Shown here piece after piece: positions 46,001 to 55,839 of a stretch of 64,000 nucleotides of DNA. Made by a program: the position numbers and the translations under genes. Under the pieces are notes generated by a model. The model ran no database searches, was not told where the DNA came from, and saw only the letters and a program-made list of their open reading frames with translations. Every line of letters begins with the position of its first letter. Position 1 is the stretch's first letter. This stretch comes from Schistocephalus solidus (taxonomy: Eukaryota > Platyhelminthes > Cestoda > Diphyllobothriidea > Diphyllobothriidae), in contig WEDG01005331.1 in NCBI GenBank assembly GCA_017591395.1, forward strand, positions 1-64,000, read 5' to 3'.

Positions 46001-49000
46001 CAACCGAGCCGGAGTCATTGTCATCACTCCCCCTCGACATCCTGCTGGATACTTTTGCCATTCCGACCGATCACCCGGTCTCCGAACCCAACACTGCACC
46101 TCCTTCAAATGTACCACCTTCAGTATCAGTTTCTGGCTCCGCAACTTTAGAACGCTAACTGCTCCCAAAACGCCGGACCAACCGAGTGCGCCGAACAACG
46201 CGGCCGATATATGTCAACCCGCGTCAGAAGTGGTACTGACCTACTTGAAGTGGAGGTGTTGGGAATGCTTATTCCCACGATGAGTCATCTCACAGAAATT
46301 CAACTGCTTGCGCGTCTCATCCTACATGCCACGAACGATGCTCGACGATGTTCCGCATTGACTGTGGCCACAGAGCTCTCGTCAGATCTGATCGATCCAT
46401 GTCCGCGATAATTTTTCTCTGCTCTTATCTACCTTCCTCTTGAAGCTGCTTGGACGGAATATATCTAAGCTAGATGGGAGGCTATTACTGCATGCAGCTT
46501 TCCATGTTACCTTTGCTTGAAATACACTTAGATTTCTGTACAGTAGGCAGTGGAACCCATACCCTTCACTTTTTGGTTTCACCCAAAAAATTTTTCTCAA
46601 TATGGTTCGAGGTTGTGGTATCTGACAGGCGCACAGTATCGTCTTCTGGTAATTAAATATGCTCCGGACTGATGCTTGAACGCAGTCTACCTCAGTCCTC
46701 TTTGTGGAATCTGTCTATCTACTTGGCACCTTTTTTAGCGCCCTCTTTATTTTATCTTCAGCTACGCCTGAACTATCATCCTGATTTCGTTGAGGTGCCG
46801 CTGTCCTCGGTGAATTTTTTTACCAATGCACGTGCTCTCGCGAACCTACTAACCCACCTGTTGCCAAAATCAGACCCAAGTCCTTTGTTCTCTGAGTCTA
46901 CACTGCAGTGGATGCTGTCTCCTGGTAGCGTCGTCCACGACGATCCTATTCTTCAACGGTCCATTCAGTATACAAAAAGCGGACTATTTATTGAGAGCTC
47001 CCCTGAGGTGTGTTTAATCACAAACCTTTGTTTTGCATTTGCTTTCTTTTTCGTGCCCTCAACTCAGGCAATTATTTGCAACTTGCGTCTTTAAAGACTG
47101 AGCATTTAGAGTTGTGCCCGTTATGTTCCAGGACAAATTACTGAACCCTGGAGCCTCGCGCGTACCAACCATAAATTAGACTGTTTTTCAGGGACTTAAT
47201 TGAAAACGGCATATAAGGTATGAGGAAGACAAACAATGTAAAGGGAGTTGGATGCTCCTCGAATTTTGAGTGTTTTCAAACTTGTGGCCTGCATTAATCC
47301 TGCCTGGATATTCAGCGGCCTGTCGGGTCACTTGAGCTTTTGACTGTCTCTTACTATTTGATACCAGCACTGTTTTTTTGCCCAGTCAACTATACTCCCA
47401 ACTCCTTTAGGACTAATTGGTTCCGAAGCCCTTGCGTACGATTGCCAGGTCCTATTAATTACATACTGGCGATGAGTACCCCTCATAGGTTCCGAAAAAT
47501 CTATCGTGCAGTCTACAGTACGCTAGTGTGGAACAGCTTCAGTTTTCGAGTATGCTGGTTCTATCATCGCAAACGACGGGTATCACCACTTTACTTGCCA
47601 GTTTTCCCACACCCATCACTTTTTCCTTGGAAGTCCAAACTGGAGGTAGTTGCCGGAGCAATGGCTGAAAAAGCTAAATGTCTGTATGCACTGGGCCTCG
47701 TTACTGTGTTCTTAGATCCCATGTAGCCTCCTGCCCCTCAGTCCTGTTTAGGACCAAGTTACCCCGTCAGTGGGCTACATGTCTGTATGCACTGGGTCTC
47801 ATTACTGTGTTCTTAGATCCCATATAGCCTCCTGCCCCTCAATCCTGTTAATGACCAAGTTACCCCGTCAGTGGGCGATATATTCGTGTCGTGCCCAAGT
47901 TTGATTACCGTTTTGGCTTGCTGCACAGCCCTTTTTGTGGAGATCAACCGATAGGAATAAACAGCTTGTAGACAATGAGCGATCCATGTATGCAAGCCGA
48001 CTCTAAAGCAGGTAGAATGACATAACCGAAAAAGACTAGGCAGACTGGAATGGCCATTTCTGGGTTATTGGCCTGACTGCCGACTACTAGTGAACCAGAA
48101 ATGGCCATTCCAATCTCCCTTATTTTTCTCGGCAATGTTCGTCTATCTACCGAACTCACTTCCCTCACGCATTTTAATCCGGTGTCAAAACGAAGTCATG
48201 AATAGATCAATAATGGGATCGGGTGCAGTAGTTGACAAGGCTAAACAGCCCGTCTATGCGTGCCACGTACGCCTGGTCCGTGCACAATGAATACAAATTT
48301 CACACCAACAAAACGTACACGATTCGTATCCCAACTGACTGGGTGTGCCATACGGCCATATTACGAAGGAAAAATGACAGTATGACTGTCGACCCTGAGT
48401 GCCAGACCGATTTATCCCATCAGTTGTCAGCTTTCCAACCCACAGATTTAGCACACCGTGATAGCTTCAAGCGCGTCACCTTTTTTGTAATAAGGAACAT
48501 GCGCTGAATGCCGATGGGACGCTTTCCCCATATCCGACCTCGCTCTCTTCCCTCCATTTCTGAACCGAGCTGCCAACTGGTGCTGAGAGTGGGTGCAGCC
48601 GCAAAACAGCTCGTTTACGCGTGCTACACAGGACCTGGAACTGTGTATCACACCAGGTTTTCACCCACGGCACTGGCTGCTCGGCTCTCACACGCGTTAG
48701 AGTGCCCTAGAGGCCACATGCAAAAGGCGCCAACGAAAACACTTCCCTTTTACTTGGAAAGTGCCAATTTTGTGCCTGTGTTTGTTGATGTAGTACAGGT
48801 TTGTGTGTGAGATATGTGGTTTGATCGGCGATGTTTTACCGCAAGTTTTCATGCATGTGCATGCGGCCCAGTAGGCTCATGCGATTACTAAATGTGCAAG
48901 GGCAGTAGAGGCGGGCGCTGCGGGTGTATGTCGGGGCCCCAGGCTCTTTTTCGCCTGTATCTGTGTGTGCTTGACTCGCAAGTGACCGTTTCCCATTCCG

Positions 49001-49699
49001 GTTCTTTTTAACGCCTGCCAATTCATGGTCGTCTGCCGCCTTCTCTCGAAACTATAAGGCATTATGCGTTAGACCACTCAAACTCTTCGCATATCTGGAC
49101 GCTGTTTTGTAGCTTCCAGCTGCAAGGCTTTTCCGAGCCCGTACCTTTGTCCATCCAGAAGGCAATCCAACGCATATTTGTTGTCGTTAGGCCTGATGCA
49201 ACGGTTCTTGGAGCATGTTTAGTGCTCCTGTCTACTCATGAACATTTCTCTGGCAAAAGTAGTGCCTTCTGCCAGAATATTTTTCCAAAGGGAGGCGTTT
49301 TGACTTTTGACCTCCAATCTGCACGACTCTTTCATGACTAAATATGTAGGTCGCATTATATTACCCTATGAAAAAGCGATTAGACATGCCTAGCACTAAC
49401 CGCAGGACTGAAAGCCATCAAATGTAGCAACCAAGCTACTTTAACTCTACTTTGAATTATCTTTTTTTTTAGATTTGTCTTCCATGCGCTGTTATACTGC
49501 TGCAATTATCATATTTGTTTCTCCTGTTTTAGGGCAAGCCTATCTTCGGGCTACGTGACGATATTCTCGGTCAAGTGGCTTTGTAGACCCGGCCAGAAAC
49601 TTGACATTTGCGTATGTAACCAATCATGCGCATGGGTGCTCTGTCAAACGTGATTGGATTTTAAAAACTCTAATCCAGACCATCTACGCCTGTCTCTAG
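40014..49699 (+). CDS. LACT/beta-lactamase-like serine hydrolase family protein, likely pseudoenzyme (8 exons)
   Basis: Exons: 40014-40162, 40195-40386, 40426-40516, 40549-40654, 40687-40806, 40960-41141, 46762-47009 and 49576-49699. They keep one frame, giving about 403 aa. A membrane anchor covers residues 5-29. Family blocks follow in order: '[20 protein letters not shown]' with 'VGGYAD', 'FGSSVLPVA', '[10 protein letters not shown]', '[16 protein letters not shown]', 'LDLHIG', '[12 protein letters not shown]' and '[13 protein letters not shown]', and the protein ends in 'IYACL'. This is the order in LACTB and nematode lact-type class C beta-lactamase homologues. The nucleophile motif SxxK reads SSVL (Lys lost), the catalytic Tyr position reads Phe, and the HxG loop is absent or altered. 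Intron 6 (5.6 kb) contains a gypsy element. The last junction could instead start at 49533, but that needs a 1-nt frameshift. Activity is unlikely and the role is unknown. Confidence 0.85.
41142..41733. other. 5' part of intron 6, unassigned
   Basis: Sequence between the donor (GAG|gtattt at 41142) and the start of the gypsy LTR. No other feature was seen. Confidence 0.6.
41734..42110 (+). repeat. 5' LTR of the intronic gypsy element
   Basis: It begins 'tgttgggaatgcttattccc' (TG start), contains an 'aatataaataaa'-type A+T block near 41930-41942 that could serve as promoter or polyadenylation signal, and ends just before 'tggtgacgcag'. The first 255 bp match the 3' LTR at 46257-46530 at roughly 80% by eye. 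The exact end is uncertain. Confidence 0.8.
46257..46530 (+). repeat. 3' LTR of the intronic gypsy element (truncated)
   Basis: It starts 'tgttgggaatgcttattccc' directly after a purine-rich 'gaagtggagg' that can act as polypurine tract. Similarity to the 5' LTR stops near 'aaatacactt' at 46530, about 120 bp before the LTR would end. It is truncated or replaced at its 3' side. Confidence 0.8.
46762..47009 (+). CDS. Exon 7 of the LACT-like gene
   Basis: The acceptor is 'ttttatcttcag' at 46750-46761. The exon encodes '[20 protein letters not shown]', '[14 protein letters not shown]', '[11 protein letters not shown]' and '[15 protein letters not shown]'. This is the helical region after the conserved LDLHIG block in the family. 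The donor is ambiguous between gtgtgt at 47008 and gtgttt at 47010. Only the latter gives the right phase for exon 8 starting at 49576. Confidence 0.8.
47010..47670. other. 5' part of intron 7, unassigned
   Basis: Contains an open frame at 47340-47726 without recognisable domain. It is probably intronic. Confidence 0.45.
47674..47876. repeat. Tandem duplication, two units of about 101 bp
   Basis: 47674-47774 and 47775-47876 share 'tgtctgtatgcactggg', 'tactgtgttcttagatccca', 'agcctcctgcccctca' and 'accaagttaccccgtcagtg'. Identity is about 90%. It lies in intron 7. Confidence 0.92.
48022..48140. repeat. Foldback of two SINE tails
   Basis: 'accgaaaaagactaggcaga' with 'ctggaatggccatttctgg' (48027-48064) faces 'ccagaaatggccattccaat' with 'ctcccttatttttctcggc' (48095-48133). 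This makes an inverted repeat with arms of about 38 bp and a loop of about 30 bp. Both arms derive from the SINE tail. It is intronic. Confidence 0.85.
48180..49060 (-). mobile_element. Zinc-finger LINE 3' end and associated repeat
   Basis: The minus strand at 48836-49020 reads '[20 protein letters not shown]' followed by '[19 protein letters not shown]', the second C2H2-like finger of the LINE tail. The part at 48690-48850 matches the 3' region at 57370-57560 ('gcgttagagtg', 'gtggtttgatc', 'cgatgttttaccgca'). The part at 48200-48690 matches the tandem repeat at about 11.9-12.3 kb. It lies in intron 7 of the LACT-like gene, antisense to it. Confidence 0.68.
49576..49699 (+). CDS. Exon 8 (last) of the LACT-like gene
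   Basis: It encodes '[20 protein letters not shown]', then '[15 protein letters not shown]' and a TAG at 49697-49699. This matches the family's C-terminal D-P-x-x-x-L-x-F-A-Y-V-x-N block and final helix. An AG at 49574-49575 gives the right phase but a weak pyrimidine tract. A stronger acceptor ends at 49532 ('ctcctgttttag'), but reading from it puts the DPAR block out of frame by one base. Confidence 0.75.
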
Positions 49700-50029
49700 A
49701 CAAACGGTTAAAATGTTAGGGATCAGTGCAGCTCTCTTCTGTGAGGGGAAGGCAGGTCCTCAGCTCTTGTATTTGCTTTTGAAAATACACTACATAGTCG
49801 GAGGCTTTTATTTTATTTGTAGTCTTTCAGTCGGGGAATCAACTTCCAGACAAACCCTCTGTGTCGTGTCTGAACTACTACAGTGCAGTTCCGTAGATCC
49901 TATCCAACCAAGGGCAAGGGTGACTTATATGGCCGCCTAAAACGGACACGGGAATAGAAACCTCTCCTCTCCCCAAGTACTAAAGTTCACCCTGCGCTCA
50001 GTTCCAGGAACGCTAAATACTCCCGTGTT

Positions 50030-50085
50030 CTAACCCTAACATCAACCTAAACCGTAATCTTAACCCTAAACTTACCCCTTCCTAC
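50030..50085. repeat. Degenerate telomere-like (CCCTAA-related) tract
   Basis: Runs of 'aaccctaacatcaacctaaa' and 'cttaaccctaaactta' occur. Flanking sequence ('gggaatagaaac', 'attaggtg..aaaggcat') recurs around the tract at 63230-63770, so the tract is part of a larger dispersed repeat. Confidence 0.6.
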
Positions 50086-50099
50086 GTTATTCTCCCTGT

Positions 50100-50515
50100 A
50101 ATTAGGTGAAAAGGCATCTTTACCACGAGCGGTTCCTGTTCTCCTATCCTGTTGAGGTGGGCAACATAAGTCATCGCTACCTAAACAACTTTTATTTATA
50201 TCGTAAACCACCTGGACAGGTTAGTCTAAAGCGATCCTCGTCCATTCCTGCTCCTTTTGTCGATTTTTGGGCCATCAGTCAGAGTTTTATGCTGAACTCC
50301 GCTGCTGGCTACGTGAATCACCGAAATGAGCCCTGGAATCCAAAATGATCCAAAACACACCATGTCTTAGGATACAATAACTCACTTCACACGGGTCGTG
50401 GTAGGGTTTTATGTTTGAAGGCTCCTTGGGCAATTAGTTCCCTTCTTATCTCATTAGCGGTGTCAGTTGTTTACTGGACACTGACCTTTGCTCCACATCA
50501 CTTCGATCTCTCAGC
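50100..50515. other. Unassigned sequence
   Basis: An open frame at 50106-50348 has no recognised domain, and its start overlaps repeat sequence. Confidence 0.35.
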
Positions 50516-50519
50516 TTGT

Positions 50520-50765
50520 AAACATCATGGGTCGTGAGTTCAAGCCTCAGGTGCCGCAACACCTGGGATAGGTATGGCTGACTGATGATAGCTGATAAGC
50601 CAGAAATGGCCACTGCAGTCTTCCTTGTTTTTTCTTGGTAATGTTATTCTGCTCATATCCATAGTCGCTGTGAGGCTGCTGGCGGGGCTCGAGAGTGAGC
50701 TCCAAGGCACAACGGGACGAGTGTGCTCTGTAACCGATCGGTGAGCGCCTGACTACCATATCACG
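50520..50765 (+). repeat. SINE copy with truncated tRNA head
   Basis: It starts in the B-box region ('gggtcgtgagttcaagcctc'), continues with 'ctgataagccagaaatggcc' (tail) and then a head piece ('gctccaaggcacaacgggac', 'gtaaccgatcggtgagcgcc'). It is the same family as 29785-30540 but in plus orientation. Confidence 0.8.
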
Positions 50766-50789
50766 TGTCTGCCCGTTTCGTCTCATTTT

Positions 50790-52740
50790 ATTTTACCTTC
50801 TTTCTCTGTTTTTTTTGCTCAGTGTGAGCACAGGTGTCTGTGTAGTGTCCCCGGCAAAGTAGCTGGCGTTTTGGATGACCTTGAGGCAGCTGCCGTTCTT
50901 TAGCTGCAGGCTTCTATCTGCAAAGTTACATTTACAAAGCTTTCCGTAGGTATAATCTTCGAAGCTGTTGCCAAACTCTCTGGAAAAACATAATGGTGAG
51001 ATTTTAGTTCTCTGGATGACCGAAAACCCGCTAGGTTTGTGGCTCGCTGGGCACCGGTTATGTGGGCACGACTTATGGGTGTTTCCCTGACTTAATGCAG
51101 CAAGTTGAAGTTCCGGGATTGTGTCATAAAGAGCTAGACGGGCACCTGCGAATGCTTGTTATAAGCGTGCAACACTTTGCAACGCCTTCGTCGCCACGGC
51201 TGGGTTATGCCTTTGTAACATGGATTTCCTGGGTTACTGAAGCGGTGAAGGAGTTCAAGATCTGTCAACGGTATGGTGAGGGTTTAATTACAGGTAGTCC
51301 TGGGGAAACCCTGAGAGATCATCCTACTGAAATCTGATTTCACCTGCATGATCCTAGTCAGTTGGAGCTCATTGCCCGCCTGATGCACCCCGAGCAAGGC
51401 GAAAAATATGGTAGTCTTGCCGTTACAAGTGACGCCGTCTATGGCTATTTGGCGAACAAGACGCAACCGTTACCTCCGAGGGCTGTCTGCGTATGGTGAG
51501 CCAGTCCTTCGCTGTCTCCTCCTCACCTTCCCTAATGCCAACCAAGTTTCGATGGCAGGACGGTCAAAAGACCGGAGATATTTGTGGACTCAGTGGCCGG
51601 CTAAACTAGACTGCCTTTCTGTTGCCTGAACACTAACGCCACATCTCACGAGCTGCATTTAGGGGTGCCTCAGAAGGCCTGAAGGTCGTATCTTCTAGGG
51701 GCTTCCGTGAGAACTTAAGTTGCTGTGATATTGGTGATCCCGACATTATTCGAACATGCAACGTTCTGACGAGTTTTATTTATGCTGCTGCTAATTTGCT
51801 TATCTGGCGTGATTCCTAATGATTGCATGGTTGCTTTCATTAGCTCTTTGAAGAGCACAGGAGCATTCAAACAGGATGCTAATGAGGTTTTCATCTTCCA
51901 AACGAGTGCTTCTTAACCGACAACAAATTTGCCACCACCCGGACCTCCGCATCTGCCTGAGGAAAAAGGCTGACTTAATAGTAACACTTGCAGGAAACGT
52001 GTCAATTATGCAGAAACTACGGGGCACGCATTGGTTAGTTGCCCTTGCCTCCGTCGCATATGATGCCAAAACTTGCATGAGGTGAACTCCAATCACATAT
52101 AAAACGCTGATTATATAGGATTGGTGGCAACACTTAATTGAATTAGGTAAACTGCGTAATATCGTACACTCGGTGACGCCTGCAGTCCACTATTTTCCTA
52201 AAGGAAGGCGCGCTACCAACCAATGACCAGTTTCCTGCCAGTGCAAACCATCTCCAATCCTTTAGCACTCTCAATGGACCCTCTTACAACGAGCAATCAA
52301 TGTAGCCTCGCGTATCGCAGTGGCGTCTCATCCGAAACCTACGGCAACACACGCTGTCATCTTCTACCATTTTCTCACTGCGCCGTCTGCTACAACCTCA
52401 TTGCTAGGTCAGTCCCATCTGAATTGCATTCACCCATTCTATCGTCTCTGCAGAGATGTTTTCGTGCCAAAAAACCGGGGAACGGTAACGTCGATATGCG
52501 TCGCTACGTCACCAATCATTACTGTTATGTTGTTTTACGACCTACCTTAGCATAAATAGTAGCCAAGATTTCATAGTTTAAATTGACTGTCATGTAATAC
52601 GAGTGCATACGGCACGCGGATTCCATTGTTGTACTTTCTGTACTTTCAAGTATTTTTTTAGCATGCTGAGCTTTTTATTGTCATGCAATACGTTTTGATC
52701 GTTGAATTTCGTAAAGGTAGCAACTTTGGATGCGTTTAAA
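50790..52740. other. Unassigned sequence
   Basis: Open frames at 51062-51337, 51408-51629 and 52223-52555 (plus strand) and 51800-52096 (minus strand) show no recognised domain. The region is freer of repeats than most of the window and could hide exons of an unrecognised gene. Confidence 0.35.
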
Positions 52741-52754
52741 CACAGTCACTCGCC

Positions 52755-54740
52755 CAAGTGTGGACCACCTGGGTCTCGAAACCACGGCCTTTGAAAATTG
52801 AGCCACGGGTACGTTGATTTGACGTTGGCGATCGGAAATATGATGATACTGTGTGGCTCACCGATTTGCTTAATGAACAGTCATGTTATACTGTGCCCTG
52901 GAGCTCACATTAGAGACCTCGTAGGCAGTCGCCTAGCGACGTGTAGCATATGTTGGTAAAGTGGAACCGACAAAGACAAGGGAGAGCGAAATTGTCATTT
53001 TTGGCTTATTAGCCGTCATCAGCCAGTCATACCCAAACCCAAGTTTAGACCACCTGGGATTCGAACGCTCAACCTTTTGCGATTGAGTCGAACACACACC
53101 CTTTGAGCCACGGTTCCTTTATTTTGTCGGTTGTGCTCGGGAATATGATCGTAATGTGCAACTTTAGAGGTTTCGCAGCCGGTCACATAGCGACGTGTAG
53201 CATATGTTGATACAGTGAAACCAACAAATACAAGGAGACCGGAATGACCATTTCTGACTTATGAGCCGTTATCAGACAGTCATACCTAATCCAAAGTGTT
53301 GAGTGTCTGGGATTCGAACTGGTAAATAATCATGATTGAGTTGAACACACTGCCATTGAGCTACGGGTCCGTTGATTTCTCACTTGCGATCGCGAATATT
53401 ATGATAATATGCATCTCACTGATTTGCTTAATAAAAATGTACGGTCCCTTGTGCCCTGAAGCTCACTTTAGAACTCTCACAGGCGGTCGCATAGTGAACT
53501 GTAGCATATGTTGATAAAGTGGTACCGAAAAGGGCAAGGGAAACCGGAATGGCCGTTTCATACCCAATCCCAAGTTTTGAGCGCCTGGGATTCGAACATG
53601 TGACATTTGGTTATTGAGTGTAACACTGTCCATTGAGCTACGGGTCCATTGTTTTGTCGGTTGCAATCGGGAATATGATTATAATGTGCAGCTCACCTAC
53701 CGCATAAAAAAACTTGTAGCATATGTTGATAAAACGGAACGGAAAAGTACAAGGGAAACAAGAGTGGCCATTTCTGGCATATGCGCCGTCATCAGCCAGT
53801 CATTACCAATTCCAAGTGTGGACCACCAGGGATTCGAACACTCGACCTTTGGTAATTCTCGGGGTTGATCGGGAATATTATGATAATAAATGGCTTGCCA
53901 AAATGCTTAAGGAACACTTGTCTTCCATTGTGCCCTGGAGCTATCTTTAGTGCACTCGCCGTCTTTCGATAGCGAGGTGTAGCATATATTAATAAAGTGG
54001 AACCAAGAAATACAAGGGAGATCAGAGTGGCCATTTCTGGATTAATAGCCGTAAACATCCAGCCATACTCAATCCCGAGTGTGGACCTCGTGAGATTTGA
54101 ACCCGCGATATTTGGTATTTGAGTCGAGAACTAACAATTTAGGTAAGGGTCCGTTAATTTTTCGGATGTGATCGGGAATATGATGATAATGTACAGCTAA
54201 CCGATCTGTTTAAGGAATATGTACGTTCTGTTGTGACCCAAATCTCAATTTAGTGCCCTCGCAGACGGTAGCATAGCGATGTGTAGCACTTGTTGCTAAA
54301 GTAGAACTGACAAAGACAAGGGAGAACGGAATGGCCATTGTTGGCTTATGAGCCATCATCAGCCACTCATGCCCAATCCCCATTGCGGACCACCTGGAAT
54401 TCTAACCCGCGAACTTTTATAATTGTGTCGAACACTATCTCTTTTTCCACAGGTCCGTTATTTTGTCGGTTTCGTTCGGGAATGTGATGATACTTTGCGG
54501 CTCACCGATCTGCTTAAGTAACATGTATTTTCCTTTGTGCCCTGGAGCTCACTTTAGTTCCCTTGTGATCGGTCGCATAGCAGCATGTAGCATATGTTAA
54601 TAAAGTGGAACCGACAAATACAAGGGAGACCGTCATCAACCAGTGATGCCCAATCCCCAGTATTGAGCACGTTGGATTTTGAACTCGCGAGGTTTGGTCA
54701 TTTATTCGAACATTCTACCATTGAGCCACGGGTCCCCTTG
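52755..54740 (-). repeat. Tandem array of about eight diverged tRNA-derived SINE units
   Basis: Unit tails ('gtggaaccgacaaagacaag' and variants) begin near 52960, 53213, 53517, 53732, 53996, 54300 and 54605, preceded by a partial unit from 52755. Each is followed by 'ggccatttctggctta', a tRNA-like block ('gggattcgaac', 'ccattgagccacgggtcc') and a head ('gctcaccgatctgcttaa', 'ggtcgcatagcg', 'gtgtagcatatgttgataaa'). Periods are about 210-305 bp. Units are far more diverged than those at 28.3 kb, so the array is old. Confidence 0.9.
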
Positions 54741-54744
54741 AATC

Positions 54745-55700
54745 CTTCTCCCACCTTTGTGAATGAAGAAAGTGGTTGCCAACCATCTCACGAGTTGCAC
54801 ACGATGCAATCGACGAGGTAATCGTTCTTACTCACTTTTAGCCGAGTTTTTCACAATTTGGTCAAATGAGTGAATTATTTAACCTGTCAGAACGCTGGTC
54901 CTAAGTTTACGTTATGCACATAATACAATAACTTACTGAGGTATAATCATCATGGGGTCCCATAGAGCGGTAAAAATTTAGATGCCTGGGTGAAGCCGCC
55001 GTTAGGATCAGTTTTGCGCAAGTATCTACGGTAGAAAGGGACGGAATATCGCTCATCCATTGAGGTACAAGTATACATGAACCCCACCTTGGAGCAAGTT
55101 CCAATTTACGTTTGTCACAATCAAAACAAGCGCAAGTTGTTTCCTGCTTATAGTAGATTTCACAAGCTTCGATCCCTAGTTAGAACAAGGTGAGTTTATT
55201 GCCTATGTGGACTTGGGATGCTGAACTGTCTTCCTGGGATAGTTATCGTTGTGTCGATCAGTTGCGGTTTGCCTCTATGAGATCGCCAAGAGACGATCGG
55301 TCATCACTCCCATGCTCAGCTTTTAAACGATGCCTTCTGTGTATCTCCGTGTGTTGCCTTTACCAAAACTGGTCTCCGTCACTTCCTGCCGGAGTTTCCT
55401 TCCCTTATGAGTTTGGACAATGAACGCAGATTTTGGGGTAGGTGTTTCTTTTTAATCAACCTATCCCTTGTGCGGTACGATCTCATCATCGATCTCATCG
55501 AGGATTCAACTGCGCATACTCGAGTGGTCTCTCATAGCGTGGTTCCTATAAAATATGCAAATAGTAGCCTATTATCAAAAGGCTCTGATTGGGAGGTTCA
55601 TCAGCTGATCATAAGCCAACACCTAACTTGGCTTCATCACCCAAAAATTACTTTCAATTATAAAGTTCTCAAAATCTCCTCTGTTTCACTGGCAGTATTA
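54745..55700. other. Unassigned sequence
   Basis: An open frame at 55407-55730 (hydrophobic C-terminus) has no recognised domain. Confidence 0.35.
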
Positions 55701-55752
55701 CTTTTCTTGGTTAAATTGACACATTTGTGATAAAACTCACGTCTCTCGGTGG

Positions 55753-55834
55753 GGCCTCGTAGCTCAGTTGGCTAGAGCGTTGGCTGTACTAAAGCCTCTC
55801 CCTTGCTGGTGTGGGTTCGAATCCCACCGAGGCC
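55753..55834 (+). tRNA. tRNA-like gene, class II form, anticodon loop reads ACT (second copy)
   Basis: 82 nt, the same as 33693-33774 apart from three substitutions, all in the variable region. Acceptor, D and T arms are fully paired. The TRNA-type A box ('agctcagttggctagagc') and B box ('ggttcgaatcc') are intact. No T-run terminator sits immediately 3', but 'gttttttac' starts 7 nt downstream, which could terminate RNA polymerase III. Homology to the other copy extends about 35 nt on each side, which is unusual for independent tRNA genes. Either a real tRNA gene with mobile copies or a SINE head. Confidence 0.6.
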
Positions 55835-55839
55835 ATCGC

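Larger units (their letters stand above)
41734..46530 (+). mobile_element. Ty3/gypsy LTR retrotransposon inserted in intron 6
   Basis: The 5' LTR spans 41734 to about 42110, a candidate primer-binding site starting TGG lies at about 42112, and gag starts at 42137. Two zinc knuckles follow ('[13 protein letters not shown]' and '[14 protein letters not shown]', 42892-42995). The protease region has 'NTASDITII' (about 43190-43215). The RT has '[14 protein letters not shown]' (43834-43875) and YLDD at 44019-44030. RNase H has '[16 protein letters not shown]' and '[10 protein letters not shown]'. The integrase has a CPRCQ zinc end, 'HVDFAGPL', '[10 protein letters not shown]' and '[10 protein letters not shown]'. 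The 3' LTR starts at 46257. Frameshifts in gag (about 42150, 42300, 42540) and between pol domains, and stops at 44585 and 45535, show it is inactive, though it is far better preserved than its relative at 31.7-36.2 kb. The zinc-knuckle pair suggests a Mag-like lineage (inference). Confidence 0.92.
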
